64,000 nucleotides of DNA. Origin: Reticulascus tulasneorum. Its lineage: Eukaryota; Ascomycota; Sordariomycetes; Glomerellales; Reticulascaceae. The stretch is from the NCBI GenBank assembly GCA_001557505.1, contig LSAX01000013.1:372001-436000 (forward strand), in the 5' to 3' direction. Below are positions 43,986 through 54,900 of this stretch, piece by piece. The position numbers were made by a program, and so were the translations under genes. Below the pieces are notes generated by a model that saw only the letters and a list, made by a program, of their open reading frames with translations, did no database searches and had not been told where the DNA came from. How positions within the stretch are numbered: position 1 is the first letter of the stretch; every line of letters begins with the position of its first letter.

Positions 43986-46135
43986 CAGGAGATACTCAAA
44001 CTCCTGGGTTTGACTCGGGAGGCAGGGCCATTCTATTATGGCCTGAAAACAAATACATCGCAGGCCTTTAATCAACGATCTTTAGGTGCTCGTGCTTTAT
44101 ATTACCTACTTGGGTTTCTGGTCTCTTGGTAGCTGCCATGGCTCAATCTTGTTGCACAGTCCAACTTCGTAAAGTGGCTCTTAAGCGGTTACGTTAAGCG
44201 TTTCGAATATATTTGCAAGGGTGTAATAGTGAATATTGAATAAAAGGATATTGAGCCCCAAGCTGGGCAGAGTGGCTTATTGACAGGGCGATTAAACTTT
44301 CTAGCTAATCCGGAAACGTTGTAGACATTTGCAGCATCGCCAGCAGACCGCGCTCATGGCTCGCGTCATCTTTCCCGACCAGGTGTTTGAGCCCACTCTA
44401 TCACAGGTAATAAGACCGAATCATCAGCCGTTTCTATACTTTTCTCCTCCGTAGCAAAGTTTCAGATTGATCAATCAAGCATGGCAAACGTAAGGATGAC
44501 AGCAAGTGGTGGAGAGCGTGTGTGCTATTTGAAATCTTGGCATTCCTTTACAATGACGACCGTACTGTCTAGAGTCGAAATTCATCTTTCTTCCGCTTGC
44601 ATCTCGTTGACCAATGCGGCGGCATTCCAGCGAGGTTCTTCGTTCTAGCCACACGAGACCGCTTCGCGATCTCGACGAACTACTTGCCTTATACGGCGAT
44701 GCGCGCTGTGTATTTCGCGCCATAGACATTTCTGGACGAGCACATTTGCTCGTAAACTAACAAGAGTGATAGCAATTCGAGATAGACGGACATGTCCGTC
44801 AATGCCAGGCAAAGGGAGGATGCTGCCAGCGTGCTATGGGACCAAATGCTCTGTGGTACCAGACGTGCAATTTCGGGGAGACGGCATTGCCGGCTGCATC
44901 ATGAGCTCTTTCGTATTCGAGAATGGACTCGTTCATCATGTCGTAATGATTTCCATGCACTAGCATCCCCCTCACACCGCTGCAATAGTGAGGCAGGGCA
45001 ATGAGCATGAGGACAATAACACGGACGCCACGGTTGGTGGCTGCCTCGCTAAGTGATTGACACGTTTTAACCGCTGGCTGGCAGGCCGGAGTAGAACCAA
45101 GCTGTCGGAGTCGCCGCTAGCGAATCGAGGATGTCCATACCAACAGCTTAGCGGCTTTGCCACTGAGTCCGGAGCCCGGCTTTGGGGAATACAAAGCTCC
45201 CCGATCGTATGAGAAATAGCCTGTAGATTTAATAATTCAGCGTATAGTTAGAGCAAAGGCTTAACAATCTCATGTCCCTGGGAGCTCAGGTAAAAGAGGG
45301 CATTAATTGATTTCTATAACTCTGAAAGGGTCTGGCTAATAGACTAGGCTGGGAAAGAGACAATGCACTGTAAGGTAGATTGGAACGCGCAGACTTCACT
45401 CGTAAAACATTGTGTTGAGTGGCAAGTCAGCGCCTCAGGCACCCAAAGCTGTAGAAGCCGAGGAGAAGGTTCTGCTGGCCTGGCCCTAGAATATCGAACC
45501 ATGTGGCGTATGTAGCTGTGCTGAATTTGGTTGCTAGGTTATTTTGGGATATGGAGAACTCTGTACAATGCGAATCATCTTAGCGCGACGGGTTCCTACC
45601 AGCCGGAAAACCAATACAGGGCCTGCTACTAACTGTGGTTGGCCTGTGTGGGATAATTTTTCTTTTTCCAGCCGCTTGTGTGTGGCATGTTTATGGCGTC
45701 AATGAGGCGTGGATGTTCGTATTTTCAAAGTTCGCTAGGGCCCAGTTGGGAATGGCTTCTGCGCCTATGTCCCCGAGGGCTCAAGTCCATCGGCAGTGAG
45801 TGTGCCTGACAGCGGCAACTGCACAATGACCTCAATTGAAGCGTTGTAAAATGGCCTGACATGCTAGCCCCATTAGGTTTGTTCTTTAGTACCATTTGAC
45901 CTCCTGAGGAGCTGAATAGCTTCACGATAGCCTCAACCTGAGGCCTTTACGTCTTGTCTTTACGAATTCCATACACAGGTTAGACTTCAAAAGACACAAA
46001 TATGACCATGGTATCCCTCGACGAGCAGAAACAATTTTCATCACTCACTCACACTTCGGACATCACCCTCACATCGGGCAGCTTCAACCTCAATCGTTCA
46101 ACACTCTTTGAGCTTCGCTTACAAGACCCGCTGCA
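43986..46135. other. Intergenic, 2.1 kb
   Basis: Contains copy A of the ~207-bp repeat (44202-44408). The remaining sequence has only short frames without protein-like content. Confidence 0.5.
44202..44408 (+). repeat. Dispersed direct repeat, copy A (~207 bp)
   Basis: Nearly identical to 49263-49471 in the same orientation. Shared blocks include GTGTAATAGTGAATATTGAA and CTGGGCAGAGTGGCTTATTG, with only a few substitutions and two small indels. No terminal repeats or coding region is seen. Confidence 0.93.
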
Positions 46136-47263
46136 ATGTATCTTCCCAAAGTCCTGGCCTTCGGCCTTCCCCTCGTTGCTGCTTCTCCAGTTGCACCTTC
46201 GCCGGTCGACCATTGCAAGGCTGTCAACGTCATCGTCACCCTTCTTAAATTGAACAAGGCGACGCCATTCTGCTCCAGCTTTTTGGGCATCAAGACCTCG
46301 ACTGCCACCGCATACACCACGGTGACCGCCACGTCCACCCAAAACGTCCCTGGGCCGACCATTACGACGACGGCATACTCGGCGCCAATGTAAGTGCCAA
46401 CAACAATCCAACCAACCCCAGACCTAGCACTAACAGCCGTGAACAGCACGGCGACCAATGTCGTAGGCCAAACCGGCACCGTGACCACCACCATCACGGG
46501 CGAGGCAGTGTCCACCATCAATGGCGTCACCACGACGACCTCGACTGCCACGACCACCACGACAGTCTACTACAGCCTCGGCGTCAACGGCCGCAAGCGC
46601 TCACCGGACGACGTCGACACGGTGCCCATCTCCCCGCGCGATTTCAAGCTCCCGCCCTTTGTCGCAGGCTTCGCATCCTCGGCCATCTCCAAGGCCTGCA
46701 GCTGCCTCTCTATCCCGACCCCTGTAACCACCACCACGTCCACCGTCACCGCCTCGGCCATCGCAACCTCCACCGCCGCCCCGCTCACCGTAACCGTGTC
46801 CCTCGGCACCACCATTACCGTGGACTCGACCTCGCTCGCCACCTCCACCGCGACAGCCTACACCACCACCACGTTACTCACCACGCAATACTCCACCATC
46901 ATCGCCGTCACCACGGCAACTGCAACCAGATCCCGTCTGGCCGTCTGCTCGCCCGGCCCCAACGCACCCTACAACCAGGCCCTGGGATACCCCGCCCGCT
47001 CCCAAATCGAAAACAGCCAATATCCCACCGACCTGCCCGACGCTCAGACGTGCTGCGAGTCGTGCTACGGACGGCAGAACTGCGTCGCCGCGTCTTATTT
47101 CGCGGGGCAGGGCACGTGCTTCTTTGCCATCGCGGACGGCAATGCCGGCACGAGCCCAGCGCCGCCACAGCTCGGTGATCGCTGCCCGCTTGGTGTTGGT
47201 GGCAGTGGAGTTCTTCAACCTGGCCAGGGCGGCTCATGGTTCCCTGGTGCTTGTGTCAACTAA
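46136..47263 (+). CDS. Secreted Thr/Ser-rich protein with C-terminal Cys-rich (PAN/apple-like) segment
   Basis: Two exons, 46136-46389 and 46447-47263, with a 57-nt GTAAGT...CACTAAC...CAG intron, give 356 aa. The signal peptide MYLPKVLAFGLPLVAASP is clear. Long runs of Thr/Ser/Val (for example ..TTTTSTATTTTTVYY..) suggest heavy O-mannosylation. A dibasic site (GRKRSPDD) around residue ~125 could be cut by Kex2. The C-terminal ~80 residues contain six or more Cys in DAQTCCESCYGRQNCVAASYF and CFFAI...CPLGV. This resembles the PAN/apple-type module often found at the end of fungal cell-wall proteins. No GPI signal is seen. Likely wall or extracellular matrix; function unknown. Confidence 0.8.
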
Positions 47264-47701
47264 GGGCTTTGGCTTGGGTGGTTGAGAGTTTTGTGATGGC
47301 CACGACGGTAATGGTTATGGATAATGGGATAGATGATTAGGTGCTGGTATTTGGAAATTCGGGTTTTATGTTGCGACGCAAAGCCTTCATCGGTATTTTA
47401 CAACCTCATAGGAAAGCCTTATCTATAAGTTCAAATTAGGGAATCATTATTTCATAGCCAAGCGACTGCTAAATGATAAAATAAAACAACTTTACGACGC
47501 CTTGCTAGGATGTCCTCGTGCGGTTTCAGGCGCAAGCCAACCGACTTGGGGATTTAGCACCGACCCCTTAACTGAGTGGAGTGCAAGTACCCTCAATTTA
47601 TCATGACCTCCGTCGGAGCATCTGGTCTAAACATGTCGAGTCGTTAGACGTGCTAGAATCTCCAAGAAGAGAAAGATAAAAAGAATTTCGCCCGTCTAGC
47701 G
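47264..47701. other. Intergenic, 0.44 kb
   Basis: Lies between the Thr/Ser-rich gene and the dead HET gene. Nothing else is seen. Confidence 0.5.
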
Positions 47702-48493
47702 GTGTCCAACATGGAATTTTTTGGACATGTTGTCTTCATCGCGGCCAATTACCTTTTAGCAGCTGCATTCCCGCCGCCATACTACCCTCTGTTCGAGTAC
47801 GACGCGTTAGAGCCAGATTACATCCACGTGCTAACGCTGCCACCGGGACGGGAGTTGGATCCAATAAGTTACGAATTCCAGAGCATCTCGTGCGATAGAG
47901 CAGCATCCAGCTACTCAGCGCTGTCATACTGTTAGGGCCCAGAGTCTCGTGCCATGGAAACCGTCACGGTCTGCAGAGTTATCGCTAAGAACCACAAAAT
48001 CATCCAAGACCGTCGCCTGCTCGTGCTGCCTAATCTCCACAGCGCGCCGGTGGCTCTCCGGCACGTGTCAGCAGGAGTGCCGCTGGCGCTCTAGATCGAC
48101 GCCGTATACATCAGCCAGGCGAAAGTCGCGGAGAAGACAAAGCAGATCTGCCACATAGACCAGATCTACACCTCGGCCTCAAACGTCATCGTCTAGCTCG
48201 GCCCGGCGGCACGGGACAGCGACTACGTCATGGATGTAATCTCTGGAAAGATTGCCAGCGAGTATACCACGCGACGGTTTATAACCGGCGTAGTTGCGCT
48301 CCTCGGTCGGCCCTGGTTCTCGCGCACCTGGATCGTGCAGGATTTCATCCTCAACCGGCGCGCGCCCCTGATGGCGTGCGGATCTAAGCGGCTGATCCCC
48401 TGGGACGACCTCAGAGAGGCATATCTGGCGGCCGTACCCCTTAGTCAGTTATTCCCCGTTTATTCACAGCCTATAACTCCCACAAGCCTCTAA
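47702..48493 (+). pseudogene. HET-domain pseudogene with three TAG stops (RIP-like)
   Basis: One reading frame runs from 47702 to TAA 48491-48493 without indels but with TAG at 47933, 48092 and 48194. Domain order is that of a HET domain: IHVLTLPPGRELDPISYEF, YSALSYC[TAG]G, LAL[TAG]IDAVYISQ, IVxLG and RPWFSRTWIVQDFIL. At all three stops the family has Trp (C-W-G, L-W-I-D-A, V-W-L-G). TGG to TAG is a TpG-to-TpA change, as RIP makes. The expected Cys of A-x-C-I-N-Q is Tyr here (TGC to TAC), again TpG to TpA. The C-terminal part of the gene is missing; an antisense helicase fragment follows instead. Confidence 0.92.
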
Positions 48494-48558
48494 CATGATG
48501 GTGCAGGACCGGCGGACATCAACTTACAAGATATCTCACCAGAGCATGGGGCCGTCAT

Positions 48559-48925
48559 CATGGGTCCAGCGAACCGTAGACGTACGAGACGGCGAAGCCG
48601 GCGTGGCGCAGCAGCGCCGCCAGGTACTCGACGTGGTGCCTGGTGGCGGCGAAGAGGATGGTTGAGTGCTCGGTGGGCTTGTCCCTGGCGTTAGGGTTGC
48701 CCTGCGGGTCCCGTCGCTTCCGCTTCTTGGACAGCAGGTAGGGGCCCGGCGCCGTCCGGGACGCCGACGGGCATGCCGACGACGTCGTTCAGGATGATCA
48801 GCAGGGCGCCCTCCTTCTCGGCGCCGTTGACGGCGAAGAAGGCGCTCTGCAGGTCAGGCGACACCTTGGTCTCAGCGTCAAGCCGGACGAGGGCCAGGTC
48901 CTACACAGACGCAAAGTGGGCGGCC
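48559..48925 (-). pseudogene. Fragment of a DBP10-like DEAD-box RNA helicase
   Basis: Read on the minus strand, this GC-rich block encodes [34 protein letters not shown], then, after a one-base frame change near 48740, [20 protein letters not shown] and [12 protein letters not shown]. This order, including the H-H-V-E-Y box and Y-V-Y-G-S-L-D, is characteristic of the linker and start of helicase domain 2 of DBP10, the nucleolar helicase of 60S ribosome assembly. There is no start, no N-terminal helicase core and no C-terminus. A stop (minus-strand TAG, 48901-48903) lies where the family has Gln, a CAG-to-TAG change. It is a dead fragment; the working gene must be elsewhere. Confidence 0.85.
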
Positions 48926-49066
48926 TTTTAAGTGGCTGGAAGTTACAGGTTCTCCCGGGATTTCTGTTTCCCGGAGCACCCGTTTAATGACGTAAGTAGC
49001 CACGGTAGCTTAGCTTCCTCGGCAACGGCGTTTAGATTTCTCAACCCCCCCAAACAGCTAGACAGA

Positions 49067-49265
49067 TATTCCAGAGTGTACAGCAAGAGAACAACTAACA
49101 GCTCGAAATGTCCTATCAAATTGCTGCTACAATCCAGTCGTTTGATGATGACAGCATGGTAAATCTCTCCCTCTAGAGATGGAAACTTCCCTTCCTCTAC
49201 TCAATCTAACAATATTTGTAGTTGGTTAGAGCAGGTATATCTCTCCAAAGCATCTAGGCAGGCTT
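49067..49265 (+). pseudogene. Partial duplicate of the 50.2-kb gene (exon 1 end, intron 1, exon 2 start)
   Basis: Closely matches 50289-50502, including the intron with TCTAGAGATGGAAACTTCCC and the following exon start. It lacks about 16 bp of exon 1 and has a small frame-changing insertion (AGAGAACAAC for AGAACAAC). It therefore arose by DNA duplication, not retrocopying, and is non-functional. Confidence 0.92.
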
Positions 49266-49471
49266 CGACTATATTTGCAATGGTGTAATAGTGAATATTG
49301 AATAAAAGGATATTGAGCCCCAAGCTGGGCAGAGTGGCTTATTGACAGGGCGATTAAACTTTCTAGCTAGTCCGGAAACGTTTGTAGACATTTGCAGCAT
49401 GGCAAACAGACCGCGCTCATGGCTCGCGTCATCTTTCCCGACCAAGTGTTTGAGCCCACTCTATCACAGGT
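49263..49471 (+). repeat. Dispersed direct repeat, copy B (~207 bp)
   Basis: Second copy of the block at 44202-44408, joined directly to the partial duplicate of the 50.2-kb gene. The junction lies within about 49263-49268. Confidence 0.93.
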
Positions 49472-50182
49472 CACATCGGCGATGACGAATCAGCCATGCG
49501 TGGCTTTGTGATTGCAGATTAGAGAGTGTAGGTGGGAGCTGTCACATGAATGATGTTACTCGGGTAATCCAATTCTCGCTTTGGAACGTCTGGCCATTCA
49601 AGCAGCTCATGTGCAGATACCCTTGTTGATCATTGGACCAGCGTAAGCTGGAGCACATAATCCTTTGTGCAAAATCGACTGCAAGTCAAGGAAAGACAAG
49701 ATGAATGCATCAAGCCGTTCCGTTTCAAATATCCAGCCAGTGTTTATTCAGTGGCGGCAAGCGCTAGTAGATTCGTGCAGATATGCGCGCGTTTTAGCAA
49801 TGGTGCAAATCGCCCCCGACGCCTCCAGCACAATTGACGACTCACAAGGACTGAAGCGTAAGCCGCATCGGTTGGGGATGTGAGGGCACGAATTGCTGTG
49901 GGTTAATATTTGGCTGTTGGAGTCGTTACGGAAAGGGAAAAGCTCTAGGGGACCAGCCAGCCACGTTTGCGATTGGCTTTCGAAGCTTTCCGAAAGACCA
50001 GCCATGTGATTCAAGGGGGCTTGTACCTAGACTTGGACGCGGTGTAGGCCGGGAAGACCCAAGCTCGCAACCAGATCGCTTTAGATGGTTGACCGCGAAC
50101 GGAAACTATAAGTATCCGGCATTCCCACACGTCTTTCAGTAATATCTTCATTGCACGGTCATATTAAGACTACACCCGCACC
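49472..50182. other. Intergenic, 0.7 kb
   Basis: Promoter side of the 50.2-kb gene. No gene is supported apart from the TATA-like site at 50107. Confidence 0.5.
50107..50114 (+). promoter_or_regulatory. TATA-like element of the 50.2-kb gene
   Basis: TATAAGTA lies about 70 bp upstream of ATG 50183, at a position usual for a fungal TATA box. Confidence 0.35.
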
Positions 50183-51227
50183 ATGGCCTCGCAAACCCTT
50201 GTCGCATATATTGAGCTGGAACTCCTGAATACAGGTGACTTGTCATGCCTGACCCTGGCTAGAAGCGTGAATGGGACTGCCAATGTCGTATTCCAGAGTG
50301 TACAGCAAGAACAACTAACAGCTCGAAATGTCCTTGGATGGCTCAGCTCCTATCAAATTGCTGCTACAACCCAGTCGTTTGATGATGACAACATGGTAAA
50401 TCTCTCCTTCTAGAGATGGAAACTTCCCTTCCTCTAGTCAATCTAACAATATTTGTAGTTGGTTAGAGCAGGTACATCTCTCCAAAGCATCCAGGCAGGC
50501 TTTGTCTGTGACTGGACACCACAGGATGGTCAGCCCATCTGGGACATGCCACCGGCTCGTCCAGCTCAGGGTCAATTGCGACCTGGTACATTCGGCACCA
50601 TTGACCTCCCCAATAAATATAAGAATACTATCTGGGGGGTCGACAACACAGGATTGGTTAACTGTCTATTCGTGGACGCGAGACCTCACGTAGGCTTGCA
50701 AGTTCGCTCCTATAATGTGTCAGACCGTTTTGTTGTGCGTGTCTTCTTTTAACTTCAACCAGAAGCGATCTTGACTAGGTCACAGTTGTCTTGGGAGAGC
50801 GAAGCCAACAGCAGTGTCTTCTTCCGATCATGGTCGAACCCGACCGATTTGCTCTACGGGTCCCAGGAGACCGTGAAGTACATGAGCTGGGTGAGTGTTT
50901 TGCACCTGTCATAGTGAAGTGGCGATTTACATCAGACAGGGACACAGCGCGAATGGAGCGGGTGATGCTCGGTGGTGGGCGTACGCACAAGACCCGGGCA
51001 AGCATGACCCCTCCCAATCCGGCGACAATCTCCGAGGTATCCCGAGAGATTTGGAACCCTCTCCTGTCTTCGGTCACGATGTTACGGTTAGATGCAGCAA
51101 CGCGCCGAACAACGCGTGGAGTGCTGAAACATTGCCCAAATACAACGAGGAACTCAGTGCCTATCTCATGGCAGCCCGGCCGTCCTACCTGTATGCTACA
51201 GCCGAAGCGAACCCCGGCGAATTATAA
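50183..51227 (+). CDS. Unrecognised four-exon protein
   Basis: Exons 50183-50395, 50459-50734, 50786-50890 and 50940-51227, all phase 0, give 293 aa. The introns (63, 51, 49 nt) start GTAAAT, GTGCGT and GTGAGT. There is no signal peptide or membrane helix. The protein is rich in Trp, Gly and Asn, with segments such as FVCDWTPQDGQPIWDMPPARP, TIWGVDNTGLVNCLFVD, LSWESEANSSVFFRSW and DARWWAYAQDPGKHDPSQSG. This gives the impression of a beta-structured soluble protein. I recognise no family. The splice choice rests on phase, stop removal and sensible composition. A competing 245-codon frame (50791-51528) exists but would need the third exon to be read differently. A piece of this gene is copied at 49067-49265. 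Confidence 0.6.
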
Positions 51228-51974
51228 ATCACTGACGGAGCCGTTTAGGGATCTGTCAATCGACACGACTAGCATTGCAGGGTCTTTGATTATTGGGGCA
51301 AGGGTCAACACCACGTCGCCGTCATTGGCAGTGATTGCCGGCAGTACGTCGCAAGAGAAGACTCTAACTGTTCTGCGATCTTTACTTAGTGCTCTTTCCC
51401 TTGATTACATCCCTCTTGCGCAAGAGTTTGATTTGATTGGGGCAGCAGGGAAGCCAACTCCACCAGCTCATCTAAATAGCGGCAATTGCACGGCAGCGGG
51501 TGATGATCCTGAAGCCCATTTGGCCTGAAGCGGCATGGTTTTTGTAGCTGGTGTGTTACATCAAAATTTAACTTTATGCGAACTTTTCGTTACTTATCAC
51601 AGCATCCCTCGTTATATCAATCTGTTCGAATCGGTTCCGTAGCTATTCTAGCTAGTACTCTAGGCGTCGAGCACTTTGTTTCCCTTTGTTTCGCCTTGTA
51701 CACCCCACCCAAATGCTAAGACGTCAATGCTACTGATATTCGGGACTGACTTGCACCAAAGGTAAAATAAACTTAGAATTGTAAACAGCCATTGAAAGAG
51801 GTCCCACTAGCACATCAATGCAGCCATGGCGTGTGATGATAGCCCCGTTGTTGACAATATACCTCGAGGCACTGGCTTTGGCACTGGTCTGGTTTGGGGC
51901 CAGTCTCACGGGCGGAAGAACATCTCTAGAGACAGGCTCAATTTCAAAGATACTTTCCTTAGCCTATTGTATAG
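51228..51974. other. Intergenic, 0.75 kb, convergent
   Basis: 3' regions of the unknown gene and of NLR 2. Open frames here are antisense or overlapping extensions and are not supported. Confidence 0.5.
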
Positions 51975-54900
51975 TCAGGCTAGCCAACCCAACAGATCAT
52001 CAAATGACAAGGCCCTATTTAATCGTTGTCGGGAATGCTGTATTTCCGTGCTGGTATCATGCTGGATACTCCAGCGTCGCTGCAGCTGCGGCTGCACATC
52101 TCCCTCCAATTGTCTTTCAAACACATAAGAGTCGACAAGAAGAGATGTACCGGGACGTGATTCCTCTCTAGCGTTGCTACTTCTGCCAGGATGCTGTTGA
52201 TCGGTCGGTAAATCTCTGCCATCTTCACTTGTTGTCTGCGAAGAATATACACTACTGCGCTCGGACTCCTCACAGTAAGTGTCTCCTCCGGTCACCGCAA
52301 TAATACTCTGTTCCTGTGCATTGAAGTTGTCCGCACCGCGATCACGGTATTCGCTGATGTCGGCAGATACCACTATTATACCGGATTTCAAACGGCGTGG
52401 GCGTCCACGGGTCCAATACCATGTCCATCTCGCCTGGTCTGAGGCGGTCAAGCCGTACTTGTTGCGAAGATCCGATTCCGCACCCGCTTCAAGCAGTAGA
52501 TTCATAATATCAAAGTGGTTGTAGTACGCTGCGATGTGGAGTGCGGATGGACCCCAAGGGCCATGAGTCGTTTTAGCGTTTAATTTAAGTAGCGACCTGA
52601 ATCGGAACCTGTTGTGATTCTTCCAATCATGTCTGGAAATTCTCTCGCTTGTTTCGTTGTCCGCTCCCGCATACCTATAGTGTCTGCCTTGGTCTAGCAG
52701 CTGGCGAACGATGTGAATATTCCCCACATAAGCAGCGCTATGGAGAGCAGTCCACCCATCCAAGTCCGCCAAGTTAACATTGACGTCTTTTCTGCGTAAT
52801 ATCATACCTACTACGTCCGGGTTACTGAGAGCCACTGCAAATGTGAGTGCCGACTCTGGCTTAGGCACATCTAGTAGTGGGTGAGCCGGCGTCTCTGCGA
52901 GGTCGGGGAGGATGCCGAGACGATTAACATTGATACGGTCATCCGCAAGAAGGACGGAGATAACAAATGCATTTCCCCGCCTGATTGCAACCCCGAGAGG
53001 AGACACAGGCCCATTGTGAGATGTCTGCCGCGAGTTGACTAGGATGTGCGGATGGTCCAAGAGTAAGCTGATGGCATCTTCCTTTCCGACGTCAGCAGCA
53101 AGGGCCAGAGCGGTCCAGGTCTGCCCTCCGCGACGAAATGTCCGATTCACATCGACAGTCGATTGACCGAGAAAGAACTTCAGCACGTCGAGTTCGGGGC
53201 AATGCAATGATGCTGCAAGTGGTGTCATGCAATAGGAGTGCCCCTCCAGTGAGCTGACATCGCCTTGTGCATTTAGATCTGCGCCGTGCCTCGCAAGTAA
53301 TTCTACGGCACTGATGTGACCAAAAGCCGCCGCCGCTGCCAGTGGTGTGATGCGGCCTATACCGCCAAAGTTGACATTGACGTCGTACCTTGTTAAAAGT
53401 AGCTCTAGCATTTCGACCTGGCCGTAACGCGCTGCGTAGTAGAGTGGAGTATAACCCGTCCCATCCAGTGCCTCGGGACTTTCAAACAGTTTCACCTCGC
53501 CACATTTCTCTTCAGCCTCCAACCAAACGTCCCAGCGCCCAAATTGCGCCAGAATGTGCGCCCTGGGATTTCTCCAAGGACCGTACTCTGTAACTAGCTC
53601 GCAACTCCTACAACCGAATGACAGGGTAACCCAATCATGTTCCAGAAACATGGGACAGATCCATGCTGCTAGTTCAACCACGCTTGCACGGAGATACTTG
53701 TCCGGCAAAAGGATGTAGTTCACGGCCATCTTCATCGTCTGCATGTTTGCTGGATTGGCTCGGTGGAAATGGCCCGCCCAGAATGTACTCGCGTATTCCA
53801 AGAAGGGGTTATCTCGCCGATGATCGTCGAAGTTTGAATGGTGGTTGCGCCAGCCAAACGGTGACCTCTCATTTGCTGTCTTGGTCGCGGAAGGAAAGCA
53901 AATGTAGGCAAGGCATTTCTGCACTAGCATCTGATGAAAGCCTGAGAACATCGCGCGAGCCGTGAAGTATTCACCTAGAGACTTGTGAGTCAAAATGACC
54001 TTGTGATTGCCTGAATTGACCTTTACAAGGCCGAGGCAATCTGAGATAAAATCGTGAGACGGAAGATTGTCTGAGTCGAAGTCGTCGCTACCAATATCGG
54101 TGGCAATCGCGTGAGTAAGCTCCTTGACGGTGAGCAGACGCCCAGCTAGGTGGACCCATGCCAAAATCTCCATCGCCATTGCGGCTTTCGTTGGCCCCTG
54201 GCTTCGGATCCGATCCATTGTGCTGTCATACGCACTTTTCAACCCTTCTGACAGATGGTCGACAACATGTCTTCGTCGCTTCTTCGTTCGTTCTGCGAGG
54301 ACGTTCGTAATTTGCAAAGATGTTACAAGAAACCTGGGGATGTAGGTGTCAGAACCAACAAGTATGTTTAAACTTGGTTAATGAGAATAAAGTCCGATTT
54401 TTCTTACACTCCGTTGGATGAGCTTTTCAGCTGATTGACGATTTGCTCCTCCAGTTTGGCGTCCATCAGTTCGGGGTCTCTCCTGCTATCCTGTGCAATT
54501 GTTGCCTCAACGAATGCACCAATATCTTGATTGCTAGCTCGGACCTCTAATCTTGTGGCAAAGGTGAAGAACCTCCTGATAAGCGTTCCAACACTCTCTC
54601 TACCGGTGATGAGTATCCTGACATGGTTAGGAAGTTCCTTCAAGATTTCTAGCATGTTAATCTGATCGGGGCATTCATCAAACGCGTCGATACAAAGATA
54701 TACTTTCCAGAAGTCTTTGCAAACTTCAAAGAAAAGTGATTCCGTATCAGAAGGACCAATCAAACCTCCAGCAGCGTTTTTATAGAGAAGTTCGAGCTTC
54801 TCGGGCGGTTCGGGAAGTTGTGAAGCGAGCTGACGCAGAAGTGCCTTAGCTGTCCCAAGCGAGGAATACTGTGTTTGATTCTTGTAGTCGTAGTAAAAGT

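Noticed and set aside
12830..47263. Secondary-metabolite gene cluster (MBOAT, GMC oxidoreductase, regulator, permease present)
   Set aside because: No polyketide, peptide, terpene or prenyl-transfer backbone enzyme is in the window, and the genes are scattered among unrelated ones.
50791..51528. 245-codon open frame overlapping exons 3-4 of the 50.2-kb gene
   Set aside because: It lacks a plausible start context and motif, and the competing frame joins in phase through three good introns with better composition. It remains the main alternative for the 3' half.
51818..52171. Plus-strand frame with a hydrophobic start, antisense to the NLR 2 C-terminus
   Set aside because: Mostly antisense to a long supported exon; the hydrophobic start alone is not enough.
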